64,000 bases of DNA, from the NCBI GenBank assembly GCA_937902665.1, contig CALELM010000046.1, positions 9,602 to 73,601 of the forward strand. Reading direction: 5' to 3'. This DNA comes from an uncultured Selenomonadaceae bacterium (GTDB lineage Bacteria; Bacillota; Negativicutes; Selenomonadales; Selenomonadaceae). Shown here one piece after another: positions 7,930-15,297 of the stretch. Position numbers and translations under genes: made by a program. The notes under the pieces are model-generated. The model ran no database searches. It worked only from the letters and a program-made list of their open reading frames with translations, and had not been told where the DNA came from. Numbering within the stretch: the stretch's first letter is position 1; every line of letters starts with the position of its first letter.

Positions 7930-8955
7930 ATGTTTGGGATGAACATGGATATAGGTATAGATTTGGGAACGGCGAATGCCATTGTTTATGTGAAGGGCAA
8001 GGGCATCGTGCTTCGTGAGCCGTCTGTTGTTGCGATTGACAAGGATACGAACCGAGTGCTTGCCATTGGCGAGGAAGCAAGGCAGATGATCGGCCGTACG
8101 CCGGGAAACATCGTGGCGATTCGTCCGCTTCGCGAGGGTGTTATCGCAGATTATGATGTTACGGAGCGGATGCTCCGCCATTTCATCGAAAAGGTAGTAG
8201 GAAAGAGCTTTGTGTTTCGGCCCCGCATCATGATCTGTATTCCATCAGGCGTTACGATGGTGGAGCAGCGCGCGGTGCAGGAGGCTGCCGAGCAGGCAGG
8301 GGCAAGAAGTACGCAGTTGATAGAAGAGCCACTGGCAGCGGCACTTGGCGCAGGGCTGGACATTTCGGAGCCTTATGGCTCGATGGTCGTGGATATTGGC
8401 GGAGGAACGACAGACATTGCGGTGATCAGCTTGGGCGGGATTGTCATGAGTGCCAGCCTGCGTATCGCAGGAGATCGTTTTGATTCGGACATCATCGCTT
8501 ATGTGAAGCGTGAATTCAATGTGATGATTGGAGAACGCACGGCAGAAAATATCAAGATAAGTGTCGGAGCAGCATTTCAAGATGCACGCAATGAGGTAAT
8601 GGAGGTACGTGGAAGGGACTTGCTTTCCGGATTGCCCAAGGTCATCCATGTTACGACCGCACAGGCTTCGGAGGCCATGTCGCTGTCTGTGGAAAGCATC
8701 ATTGCATGCGTGAAGAAGGTGCTGGAGGAGACACCGCCGGAGCTGGCTGCGGATATCATGGATCGCGGAATCGTTATGACAGGCGGTGGTGCAATGCTTT
8801 ATGGGCTGGATGAACTGATCCGCAGGGAAACAGAGATTCCAACATCGGTTGCAGAGGATGCTCTCTCTTGCGTGGCTCTTGGTTGCGGCAAGGCATTGGA
8901 TGTGTTCTCTGGATTTGACGGGAAGGCAACAAATACGAAGTTCAAGCGCAAGTGA
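7930..8955 (+). CDS. mreB: Rod-shape-determining actin-like protein (MreB/Mbl)
   Basis: The protein begins with the phosphate-1 motif IGIDLGTANAIVY, has VVDIGGGTTDIAV near residue 155 (phosphate 2) and MTGGGAMLYGLDELI near 285 (adenosine). Its length of about 341 residues is normal for MreB. It polymerises under the inner membrane and guides lateral wall synthesis. ATG codons at 7930, 7939 and 7945 are all possible; 7930 is 14 bases after GGAAGGGG. The longer upstream frame contains the promoter and is rejected. The order mreB-flgF-flgG matches mbl-flhO-flhP of Bacillus subtilis, so this may be the Mbl type. Confidence 0.93.
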   Translation: MFGMNMDIGIDLGTANAIVYVKGKGIVLREPSVVAIDKDTNRVLAIGEEARQMIGRTPGNIVAIRPLREGVIADYDVTERMLRHFIEKVVGKSFVFRPRIMICIPSGVTMVEQRAVQEAAEQAGARSTQLIEEPLAAALGAGLDISEPYGSMVVDIGGGTTDIAVISLGGIVMSASLRIAGDRFDSDIIAYVKREFNVMIGERTAENIKISVGAAFQDARNEVMEVRGRDLLSGLPKVIHVTTAQASEAMSLSVESIIACVKKVLEETPPELAADIMDRGIVMTGGGAMLYGLDELIRRETEIPTSVAEDALSCVALGCGKALDVFSGFDGKATNTKFKRK

Positions 8956-8982
8956 TACTTGATGAATATGAGGTGACAGGTT

Positions 8983-9786
8983 ATGTGGCGTGGCTTGTAT
9001 ACGGCTGCTTCCGGCATGATTGCGGAGACGCATCGCACAGATACGATCGCAAATAATTTGGCAAATTCCGGCACGGCAGGATTCAAGAAGGATGTGGCAA
9101 TCAGCAAGGAGTTTGAGCCGATGCTGATTCGTCGAATCAATGACGATGATCCGAGGACAAAGGTTACGTCCTTCAAGGGCTTCCATCTTGGGAGCAAGGC
9201 ACCGGCTGTTGGCACGTTGGGGCTTGGTTCTGCCATTGCCGAGGTAGCGCCGGATCATGAGCAGGGAGCTTTTCAGACAACGGGAAACCCATTGGACGTA
9301 GCAATTTCCGGCGATGGTTATTTTGGGGTACAGACACCGCAGGGGATTCGGTACACGAGGGATGGTTCTTTTTATCGCGCTGCATCGGGGCAGCTGCAGA
9401 CACGCAAGGGACAGCCGGTGCTTAATACGCAGGGACGTCCGATTGCGATTCCGCCGGATGCAACGAGCATTAGCATTGGGGCTGATGGGAGCATTACGTC
9501 AGAGGGACAGCAAATCGGCAGGCTGATGCTGGTTTCCTTTGGGGACAATTATAGGGCAATGCGCAAGCAGGGCGATAATCTTTGGGTGCCGCAAGAAGGT
9601 GCTGAACCCCGTCCAGCGGCAGGAGAAATACAGCAGGGCTGTTTGGAAAGATCCAATTCCAATGTAGTGACAGAGATGGTGAACCTGATTGCGAATCAAC
9701 GTATTTATGAGGCTGGTTCCAAGGCCGTTGTCACACAGGATGCGATGCTGGAGAAATCGGTTACTGAGGTTGGTGCGGCTCGATAG
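8983..9786 (+). CDS. flgF: Flagellar basal-body rod protein FlgF (FlhO-like)
   Basis: The 267-residue protein has the rod/hook N-terminal motif MWRGLYTAASGM with ANNLANSGTAGFKK, the internal DVAISGDGYF and YTRDGSF segments, and the C-terminal motif NVVTEMVNLIANQRIYEAGSKAV that forms the coiled coil of axial proteins. GAGGTG at 8970-8975 precedes the ATG. It forms the proximal rod of the flagellar basal body together with FlgG. The 108-bp gap to flgG is unusual and holds a sigma-28-like motif. Confidence 0.93.
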   Translation: MWRGLYTAASGMIAETHRTDTIANNLANSGTAGFKKDVAISKEFEPMLIRRINDDDPRTKVTSFKGFHLGSKAPAVGTLGLGSAIAEVAPDHEQGAFQTTGNPLDVAISGDGYFGVQTPQGIRYTRDGSFYRAASGQLQTRKGQPVLNTQGRPIAIPPDATSISIGADGSITSEGQQIGRLMLVSFGDNYRAMRKQGDNLWVPQEGAEPRPAAGEIQQGCLERSNSNVVTEMVNLIANQRIYEAGSKAVVTQDAMLEKSVTEVGAAR

Positions 9787-9807
9787 GATAGACAGACGTT
9801 GAAGCAG

Positions 9808-9834
9808 TTAAGTTTTTTTGGATAAATTCGATAT
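9808..9834 (+). promoter_or_regulatory. Sigma-28-like promoter before flgG
   Basis: TTAA (9808-9811), 15 bp, then TTCGATAT (9827-9834). The spacing and the -10 element match the two motifs before flagellin (TTAA-N15-TCCGATAT). It lies in the gap between flgF and flgG, about 60 bp before the flgG start. Confidence 0.5.
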
Positions 9835-9894
9835 ATTTTTGATGGATACGAAAATTTATGGGCCAATGATGGCAGGAATAGGGGAAGTTGCTTT

Positions 9895-10689
9895 ATGATG
9901 AGAGCAATGTGGTCGGCAGCATCGGGCATGGTCGGCCAGCAGAAGCATATTGATGTAATTGCGAACAATATCGCCAATGTAAATACCTACGGCGGCAAGC
10001 AGGTTCGGACGGAATTTCAGGATCTGGTCTACCAGAATCTTCGGGGAGCAGGTGCGGAGAGCGGTGCGGATTCCCAGTACCCTACGGGACTGGCGATTGG
10101 CCTTGGCACGAGAGTAGCGGCAACGCAGCGCGTCTTTGCGCAGGGACCTGTGCAGACGACAGCGAACCCGACTGATGTTGCGATTGAGGGAGAAGGTTTC
10201 TTTCGAATAGAGATGCCGGATGGCACGACTGCTTATACGAGAGACGGCACGTTCAAGCTGGATTCCAATCGGCGGATGGTTACGACAGATGGCTATCCTT
10301 TGGCCGATGGCATTACCTTGGACGAAACGGCACCGAGCGATACCATTACGATTTCCTCGGACGGGCGTGTTTCCTGCAAGCCGGCAGGCAGTGACCAGCC
10401 GCAGCAGGTCGGGCAGATTACGTTGGCCCGTTTTGTCAATCCTGCGGGGCTTGAGGCGATTGGAAAGAATCTTTATCGGGTTACGGCGGCTTCGGGAGAT
10501 GCAATCGAGGGCAATCCGGGCGAGGAAGGCGCAGGAACTCTGATTCAGAGCGCATTGGAGATGTCATCGGTTCAGATTGTTGAGGAAATGGTTGACATGA
10601 TTGTTGCGCAGCGTGCGTATGAGTCCAATTCCAAGGCGGTTACGACAGCGGATTCCATGCTGGAAACGGCAAATGGGCTGAAGCGATGA
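9895..10689 (+). CDS. flgG: Flagellar distal rod protein FlgG (FlhP-like)
   Basis: The 264-residue protein starts MMRAMWSAASGM and contains IANNIANVNTYGGKQ, the FlgG-type DVAIEGEGFF and YTRDGTF segments, and the C-terminal EMVDMIVAQRAYESNSKAV motif. Length and sequence are typical of FlgG, which builds the distal rod that passes through the P- and L-rings. A GGGGAAG site precedes the two consecutive ATGs at 9895. The stop overlaps the flgA start by four bases, so the two are translationally coupled. Confidence 0.94.
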   Translation: MMRAMWSAASGMVGQQKHIDVIANNIANVNTYGGKQVRTEFQDLVYQNLRGAGAESGADSQYPTGLAIGLGTRVAATQRVFAQGPVQTTANPTDVAIEGEGFFRIEMPDGTTAYTRDGTFKLDSNRRMVTTDGYPLADGITLDETAPSDTITISSDGRVSCKPAGSDQPQQVGQITLARFVNPAGLEAIGKNLYRVTAASGDAIEGNPGEEGAGTLIQSALEMSSVQIVEEMVDMIVAQRAYESNSKAVTTADSMLETANGLKR

Positions 10690-11417
10690 TGAAAAAAATA
10701 ATGGCAGCCATTCTGTGCTTTTTGCTGGGTGGCTGTTTTTTCCTTCCCATGGCATGGGCGGCGCAGTATTCCCAGGTTTTGCCATCGAGCCAAATGGTAG
10801 AGATTGCAAAGGCAGGCTTGGAGGAGGAACTCCAGAATATAGGAGAGAACAGGCGGCATGAAATTGTATTGATGCGTGCACCCAAGGACTTGCTTCATCC
10901 TTATGGGGAAATCACTTGCGAGGTAAGCTTTCCGAAAAGGATTGAGTATGGTGCATTGATTCCTGCTCATATCAATGCCTTTTTGGACGGCAAGCATTTT
11001 AGGAGAACAATTTGCTATTTCCGGCTGAAGGTTTACGAGCAGGTGCTGGTAGCAAAAAAAGACTTGTTTCTGGAGCATCCCATTGGGAACGATGACGTGC
11101 ATTTAGAGGAGGTTGAGCTTGTTCATCGAGGCGCAGATTATCTGACAAGCGTGCAGGATGCTATCGGGCAGGTACCAGCAAGGGCAATCCGTTCGGGGAC
11201 TTTGCTGACGAAGCGAATGCTGCAAACGCCTGTGGTTATGGACGTGGGGTCATCTATTACCATGATAGCAGAGCATCATGGGGTACGGGTCAGCATGGAA
11301 GGCGTTGCTATGGAACGGGGGCGTATTGGGCATGTGATTCGTGTCCGCAATGCGGTCTCCAGAAAGATATTGCGAGGCAGGGTAGTGGATGCGTCGACCG
11401 TGGAATTGATTTCGTAG
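10686..11417 (+). CDS. flgA: Flagellar P-ring assembly chaperone FlgA
   Basis: The 243-residue protein has a signal peptide ending near AWAA and a C-terminal SAF domain. The SAF region is recognised by AIRSGTLLTKRMLQTP, the ITMIAEHHGVRVSMEGVAMERG segment and IRVRNAVSRKILRGRVV near the end. FlgA chaperones FlgI in the periplasm for P-ring assembly. The position between flgG and flgH-flgI supports the call. Paired ATGs at 10686 and 10689 overlap the flgG stop. Confidence 0.88.
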   Translation: MMKKIMAAILCFLLGGCFFLPMAWAAQYSQVLPSSQMVEIAKAGLEEELQNIGENRRHEIVLMRAPKDLLHPYGEITCEVSFPKRIEYGALIPAHINAFLDGKHFRRTICYFRLKVYEQVLVAKKDLFLEHPIGNDDVHLEEVELVHRGADYLTSVQDAIGQVPARAIRSGTLLTKRMLQTPVVMDVGSSITMIAEHHGVRVSMEGVAMERGRIGHVIRVRNAVSRKILRGRVVDASTVELIS

Positions 11418-11457
11418 GAAATACGGATGAGTTGCTGTATACAAAGAGGTGAGGGAT

Positions 11458-12054
11458 ATGAAAAACATAAAGGCAGGAAGGTTGCTGGTTTTGGCGTTGG
11501 CAGGCTCGTTGGCTGCTATGCCGGCGGCTTCCGCACAGTCGCTCTGGACGGACAATGATGGGCAGATGTGGAGCGTTTTTGCAGATCGCAAGGCGCATAA
11601 CGTGGGAGACATTTTGACGATCGTGATCAGCGAAACTACGTCCCTGTCGGCTGCCAAGACGAATTCCAACAAGAAGTCCGGCAACCAGAGCTTGAGTGCA
11701 GGTACGGGAATCTTTGGCTTTTTGGCGGCGGCTTCGGCAAGCGGCTCGGATTCCTTTAAGGCAGATGGCTCGGCAACGGATACGAACCGGGTCAAGGCAA
11801 ACTTGACTGTGACGGTCGTGGAGGTTCAGCCAAACGGCAATATGGTGGTCGAGGGAACGCAGTCCATTTGGCAGAACAAGGATGAGCACAAGATTACCCT
11901 TCGGGGCATTGTGCGGCAGGACGATGTGAGCTCGGGCAATACGGTGCTGTCCACGCAGGTGGCGGATGCCACGGTGCATTTTGATGGAAAGGGCCCACTC
12001 AATGCAAAGCAGAGGCAGGGAATCCTGACGCAAATATTCAATATCTTGTTCTGA
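11458..12054 (+). CDS. flgH: Flagellar L-ring protein FlgH, without a lipobox
   Basis: The roughly 198-residue protein contains the FlgH core: VGDILTIVISETTSLSA, ANLTVTVVEVQPNGNMVVEG and IVRQDDVSSGNTVLSTQVADA. It should form the ring that carries the rod through the outer membrane. The ATG at 11458 follows GAGGTGAGGG; a GTG at 11449 is inside that site. The signal peptide ends AASAQSLW and has no lipobox Cys, whereas enterobacterial FlgH is an N-acylated lipoprotein. It is 14 bp from flgI. Confidence 0.93.
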   Translation: MKNIKAGRLLVLALAGSLAAMPAASAQSLWTDNDGQMWSVFADRKAHNVGDILTIVISETTSLSAAKTNSNKKSGNQSLSAGTGIFGFLAAASASGSDSFKADGSATDTNRVKANLTVTVVEVQPNGNMVVEGTQSIWQNKDEHKITLRGIVRQDDVSSGNTVLSTQVADATVHFDGKGPLNAKQRQGILTQIFNILF

Positions 12055-12067
12055 TGAGGGAGAAATT

Positions 12068-13180
12068 ATGAAAAAAATTATTGCAATCGCTTCCATTGCT
12101 GTGTGCCTTTTGGGCGTGAACCTGACACCTGCTTTTGCGGATTCTGCGGTTACGCGCATCAAGGATATCTCCAGAGTGCAGGGTGTTCGCTCCAATCAGC
12201 TGATGGGATACGGCTTGGTTGTCGGTCTTAACGGTACGGGAGATTCCAACAAGACGACGGAAACGATTCAGTCCGTTGTCAATATGCTGAAAAGCTATGG
12301 CGTTTCCATTGAGGCGGCAACGCTCAAGCCCAAGAATGTTGCGGCAGTCATGGTGACAGCGACGCTTCCCCCATTTGTGAGAGAAGGCGATGCGCTGGAC
12401 GTGACGGTATCCTCCATTGGCGATGCCAAGAGCGTGCAGGGCGGAACTCTTTTGCAGACACCGCTTCGCGCAGGCAACGGGACGGTCTATGCGGTTGCGC
12501 AGGGAGCCGTTTCAACGGGTGGCTTCATGGCAGGAAATGGCGGCCAGGGCGTACAGAAGAACTTTCCAACGGTTGGGCTGACACCGAATGGGGCTATTGT
12601 GGAACGTACGGTAGAGGATGATATCGGGACGAATGGCAACTTGTCTATTTCGCTTGCCAAGGCGGATTTCACGACAGCGGCACGAGTTGCTTCTGCCATC
12701 AATGCGCAGTATGGGGGGATTGCAAGGGCAACGAATCCCGGACGTATCGACGTAGCGATTCCGTCCTATTATCGGGGCAATGTAGTTGGCTTCGTGGCAA
12801 GCATTGAGGAACTTCCAGTAACGCCTGACAATATTGCCAAGGTCGTCATCAATGAGAGGACAGGTACCGTGGTCATGGGCGGAAATGTCTCAGTGGATTA
12901 CTGCTCTATCACGCAGGGGGGACTCACTATCAAGGTTGCCCAGTCAGAGGATGCAAATCAGCCGGCACCGTTTTCTTATGGCACGACGGTAGTGACCAAG
13001 GCAACCGATACGGAGGCATCGGAGGATAATGCAAAGACGATTGTCATGGAATCAACGACAAATGTTGCGGATATCGTAGGCGCATTGAATTCCGTAGGGG
13101 CTACGCCGCGCGACATGATTTCCATTTTGCAGGCAATGAAGGCCGCAGGTGCAATCCATGCAGATCTGGAGATTATTTAA
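12068..13180 (+). CDS. flgI: Flagellar P-ring protein FlgI
   Basis: The 370-residue protein has a signal peptide (MKKIIAIASIAVCLLGV, cleaved near AFA-DS) and the FlgI signature RIKDISRVQGVRSNQLMGYG, LNGTGDSNKT and KNVAAVMVTATLPPF. The C-terminus NVADIVGALNSVGATPRDMI is also typical. It forms the periplasmic P-ring at the peptidoglycan layer. A GAGGGAGAA site precedes the ATG. Flagellar P- and L-rings mark this as a diderm organism. Confidence 0.96.
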   Translation: MKKIIAIASIAVCLLGVNLTPAFADSAVTRIKDISRVQGVRSNQLMGYGLVVGLNGTGDSNKTTETIQSVVNMLKSYGVSIEAATLKPKNVAAVMVTATLPPFVREGDALDVTVSSIGDAKSVQGGTLLQTPLRAGNGTVYAVAQGAVSTGGFMAGNGGQGVQKNFPTVGLTPNGAIVERTVEDDIGTNGNLSISLAKADFTTAARVASAINAQYGGIARATNPGRIDVAIPSYYRGNVVGFVASIEELPVTPDNIAKVVINERTGTVVMGGNVSVDYCSITQGGLTIKVAQSEDANQPAPFSYGTTVVTKATDTEASEDNAKTIVMESTTNVADIVGALNSVGATPRDMISILQAMKAAGAIHADLEII

Positions 13181-13192
13181 GGAGGGATTTTC

Positions 13193-13633
13193 ATGCAGGT
13201 TGGTGCTGTTGGCGTAGCGGGATTTCCCACGAACAACAGTTATGACTCGGCAGCCATGGCGGCGGAATCGGCGGATTTTTCCAAAATGCTGGAGGAAGCG
13301 CAGAGGAAGCTGGCAACGGAGCATGGGACGAATCATATCGTAAATACGGCAAATATCAACGAGCAGGACAAGCAGCTCAAGGAAGCCTGCAAGGGCTTTG
13401 AGACGATGTTTCTGCAGATGATGTACCGTCAGATGAGGAAGACCGTTCCGGAGAATGCGATGTTCAAGAAGTCGAATGCAATGAACATCTTTGAGGATAT
13501 GCGGGACTCGGAGCTGATGAAGCAAACCGCAGACGGTGGCGGCGTAGGGCTTGCTGACCTGATTTACAAGCAGCTTGCACCGTCTGTGCTTCAGCAGGAT
13601 GCGATGGAACGTGCGCAACATTTGAAAAAATGA
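13193..13633 (+). CDS. flgJ: Rod-binding protein FlgJ, N-terminal domain only
   Basis: The 146-residue protein has the rod-binding core LKEACKGFETMFLQMMYRQM and GLADLIYKQL. It lacks the C-terminal muramidase of enterobacterial FlgJ, as is common outside the gamma- and beta-proteobacteria. It should help rod subunits assemble in the periplasm; the rod hole in the wall must be made by another enzyme. GGAGGG at 13181-13186 precedes the ATG. It is the last gene of the mreB-flg unit. Confidence 0.88.
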   Translation: MQVGAVGVAGFPTNNSYDSAAMAAESADFSKMLEEAQRKLATEHGTNHIVNTANINEQDKQLKEACKGFETMFLQMMYRQMRKTVPENAMFKKSNAMNIFEDMRDSELMKQTADGGGVGLADLIYKQLAPSVLQQDAMERAQHLKK

Positions 13634-13642
13634 TAGAAAATG

Positions 13643-13678
13643 GCGGAATATGGTGATATTCCGCTGTTTTATTTTTCT
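13643..13678 (+). terminator. Intrinsic terminator after flgJ
   Basis: GCGGAATAT-GGTG-ATATTCCGC forms a nine-bp stem followed by a T-rich tract. It begins 10 bp after the flgJ stop and closes the mreB-flgFGAHIJ unit. Confidence 0.88.
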
Positions 13679-13685
13679 TGAAATA

Positions 13686-13694
13686 TGATATACT
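13686..13694 (+). promoter_or_regulatory. Possible extended -10 promoter for the glycosidase gene
   Basis: TGATATACT fits an extended -10 (TG-N-TATACT) just after the flgJ terminator, about 90 bp before the next gene. No good -35 is visible. Confidence 0.4.
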
Positions 13695-13782
13695 AGTGTA
13701 CGTCTTATTTAGTGTTGTTGTGTTCGATGCATTCTGCCTGCATTGCAGAGTGCCGTTGTTGTGATTTGGAGGTCTTGCTTTG

Positions 13783-15246
13783 ATGAAGTTTTTTTCCAAG
13801 AGGAATCTCGTATTGGGTACGGTATTGGGGTGTTGCTTTCAGGCATCTGCTTTTGCGGCATCGCCTTCGATGATATCCAATGTCCGTTTTCACGCGGGTG
13901 AGGAGCATGACCGCATTGTTTTTGATATGGATCGCATGCCGTCTTCCTATGAGGCAAGGACGGCAGAGGATGGCAGGGAGATTGTTCTCGAAATGAAAGG
14001 AGTTTCCGCTAAGAAGCTCAAGAAGGATACGATTCGCAATGATATGATTGAAAATGTTGCTTACGAGGAAAAAAGGAACAATCTTCAAGTCAGGATAGCG
14101 CTGAAGGAAGCTGCGGAGTACAAGGTGGAAAAGCTGCAGCACCCCGCGAGAGTTTATATTGATGTTTTGAAAAGGTCTCAGAATCCGAGTGCCTTGGAGA
14201 TGGATGAGAGCCTTTTGGGGGTCAGCATGCCTGGACCGACGAGGGATTTTACGCAGATTCAGCTGGCTCCCGGACTCAAAAAGACGATTTATTCGAGATG
14301 GAACAGCGATGGGCCGGTGACGGCTTACTTCATTGAAGCAGATCGCAGCAAATACAAGCTTCAGCCGGCTCTTGATGATGGGCAGGTTCCAGGCTTGGGG
14401 ACGGTCAGCTATATTGCAGACGAATATGAAGCGGTAGCGGGTGTCAACGCCAGCTATTTTGCAGGCAACGGAGATATCCTTGGCAATCTCAAGATTGATG
14501 GGCTGATTGCGGGGACAACTTATATTTCTCGAACGGCAATGGGGATCATGCAGGATGGATCGGTTATTTTCGGAAAACCGAATTACAGCGGAATGGTAAC
14601 AATTGGAGATGTATCTTGGCCTGTCGGCGGCGTGGATGCCGAGAGAGGTGCAGACAGCTTGGTTGTTTACAATCGTTTTTACGGGCCTGCAACGAGGACG
14701 AACGAGTATGGGCGGGAATACATTGTAAAGGATGGCAAGGTTGTGGATATCGGGATAGGCAATACGCCGATTCCGGAGGATGGCATGGTGATTTCCGTTC
14801 ATGGCGCAGCAAAGGAAGCCTTTGATACTGTGGTAATCGGTGACGATGTGACGGTGGAGCAGGATCTTGGGAATGTATGGAACCAAGCGGAGCAGGTCAT
14901 GGGGGCAGGGCCTAGGCTGCTGGATCATGGAAATGTGCATGTGACAGCGGAAACGGAGGAATTTCCGTCGGATATTCGCCACGGACGCGCACCGCGCAGC
15001 GCGTTTGGTGTCACAAAGGAAGGGAATTATGTTCTGGCTGTTGTAGATGGCAGGCAGGCGAGCAGCCATGGCTGTTCCCTTACGGAGTGGGCAAGCCTCT
15101 TGAAGCAGTATGGTTGCGTGGATGCCATGAATTTTGACGGCGGTGGATCCAGTGAGCTGGTGGTCGAAGGCACGGTGCAAAATTCTCCTTCGGATGGAGG
15201 AGAACGGCGGGTAGGAAGTGCTTTGCTGATACTTCCGAAGGAATGA
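13783..15246 (+). CDS. AMIN-like domain plus phosphodiester glycosidase (NAGPA family), exported
   Basis: After a signal peptide (LGCCFQASAFAAS) the protein has an AMIN-like region (residues about 30-130: VRFHAGEEHDRIVFDMDRMP, then ARVYIDVLK). The C-terminal phosphodiester glycosidase domain (about 220-487) shows AGVNASYFAG, HGRAPRSAFGV, VVDGRQASSHGCSLTEWA and MNFDGGGSSELVV. AMIN-type modules usually direct proteins to the envelope, and the NAGPA family hydrolyses sugar phosphodiesters. A role in cell-envelope polymer turnover is inferred. GGAGG at 13768-13772 precedes a TTG at 13780 and an ATG at 13783; I chose the ATG. Confidence 0.82.
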   Translation: MKFFSKRNLVLGTVLGCCFQASAFAASPSMISNVRFHAGEEHDRIVFDMDRMPSSYEARTAEDGREIVLEMKGVSAKKLKKDTIRNDMIENVAYEEKRNNLQVRIALKEAAEYKVEKLQHPARVYIDVLKRSQNPSALEMDESLLGVSMPGPTRDFTQIQLAPGLKKTIYSRWNSDGPVTAYFIEADRSKYKLQPALDDGQVPGLGTVSYIADEYEAVAGVNASYFAGNGDILGNLKIDGLIAGTTYISRTAMGIMQDGSVIFGKPNYSGMVTIGDVSWPVGGVDAERGADSLVVYNRFYGPATRTNEYGREYIVKDGKVVDIGIGNTPIPEDGMVISVHGAAKEAFDTVVIGDDVTVEQDLGNVWNQAEQVMGAGPRLLDHGNVHVTAETEEFPSDIRHGRAPRSAFGVTKEGNYVLAVVDGRQASSHGCSLTEWASLLKQYGCVDAMNFDGGGSSELVVEGTVQNSPSDGGERRVGSALLILPKE

Positions 15247-15297
15247 TGATAATTACAAAGGTGAGAAAATTTTTCGTCTAGTATGGAGGTGAATTTT

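Noticed and set aside
7757..7942. 61-codon frame in the mreB upstream region
   Set aside because: It spans the promoter and start region of mreB, with no ribosome site and no similarity that I recognise.
8983..10689. flgF and flgG as a duplicated single gene
   Set aside because: The two differ in length and internal motifs in the way expected for FlgF and FlgG and match the usual pair order.
13705..15180. 491-codon minus-strand frame opposite the glycosidase gene
   Set aside because: The + strand gene has a signal peptide, known domains and a good start; the antisense frame has none.
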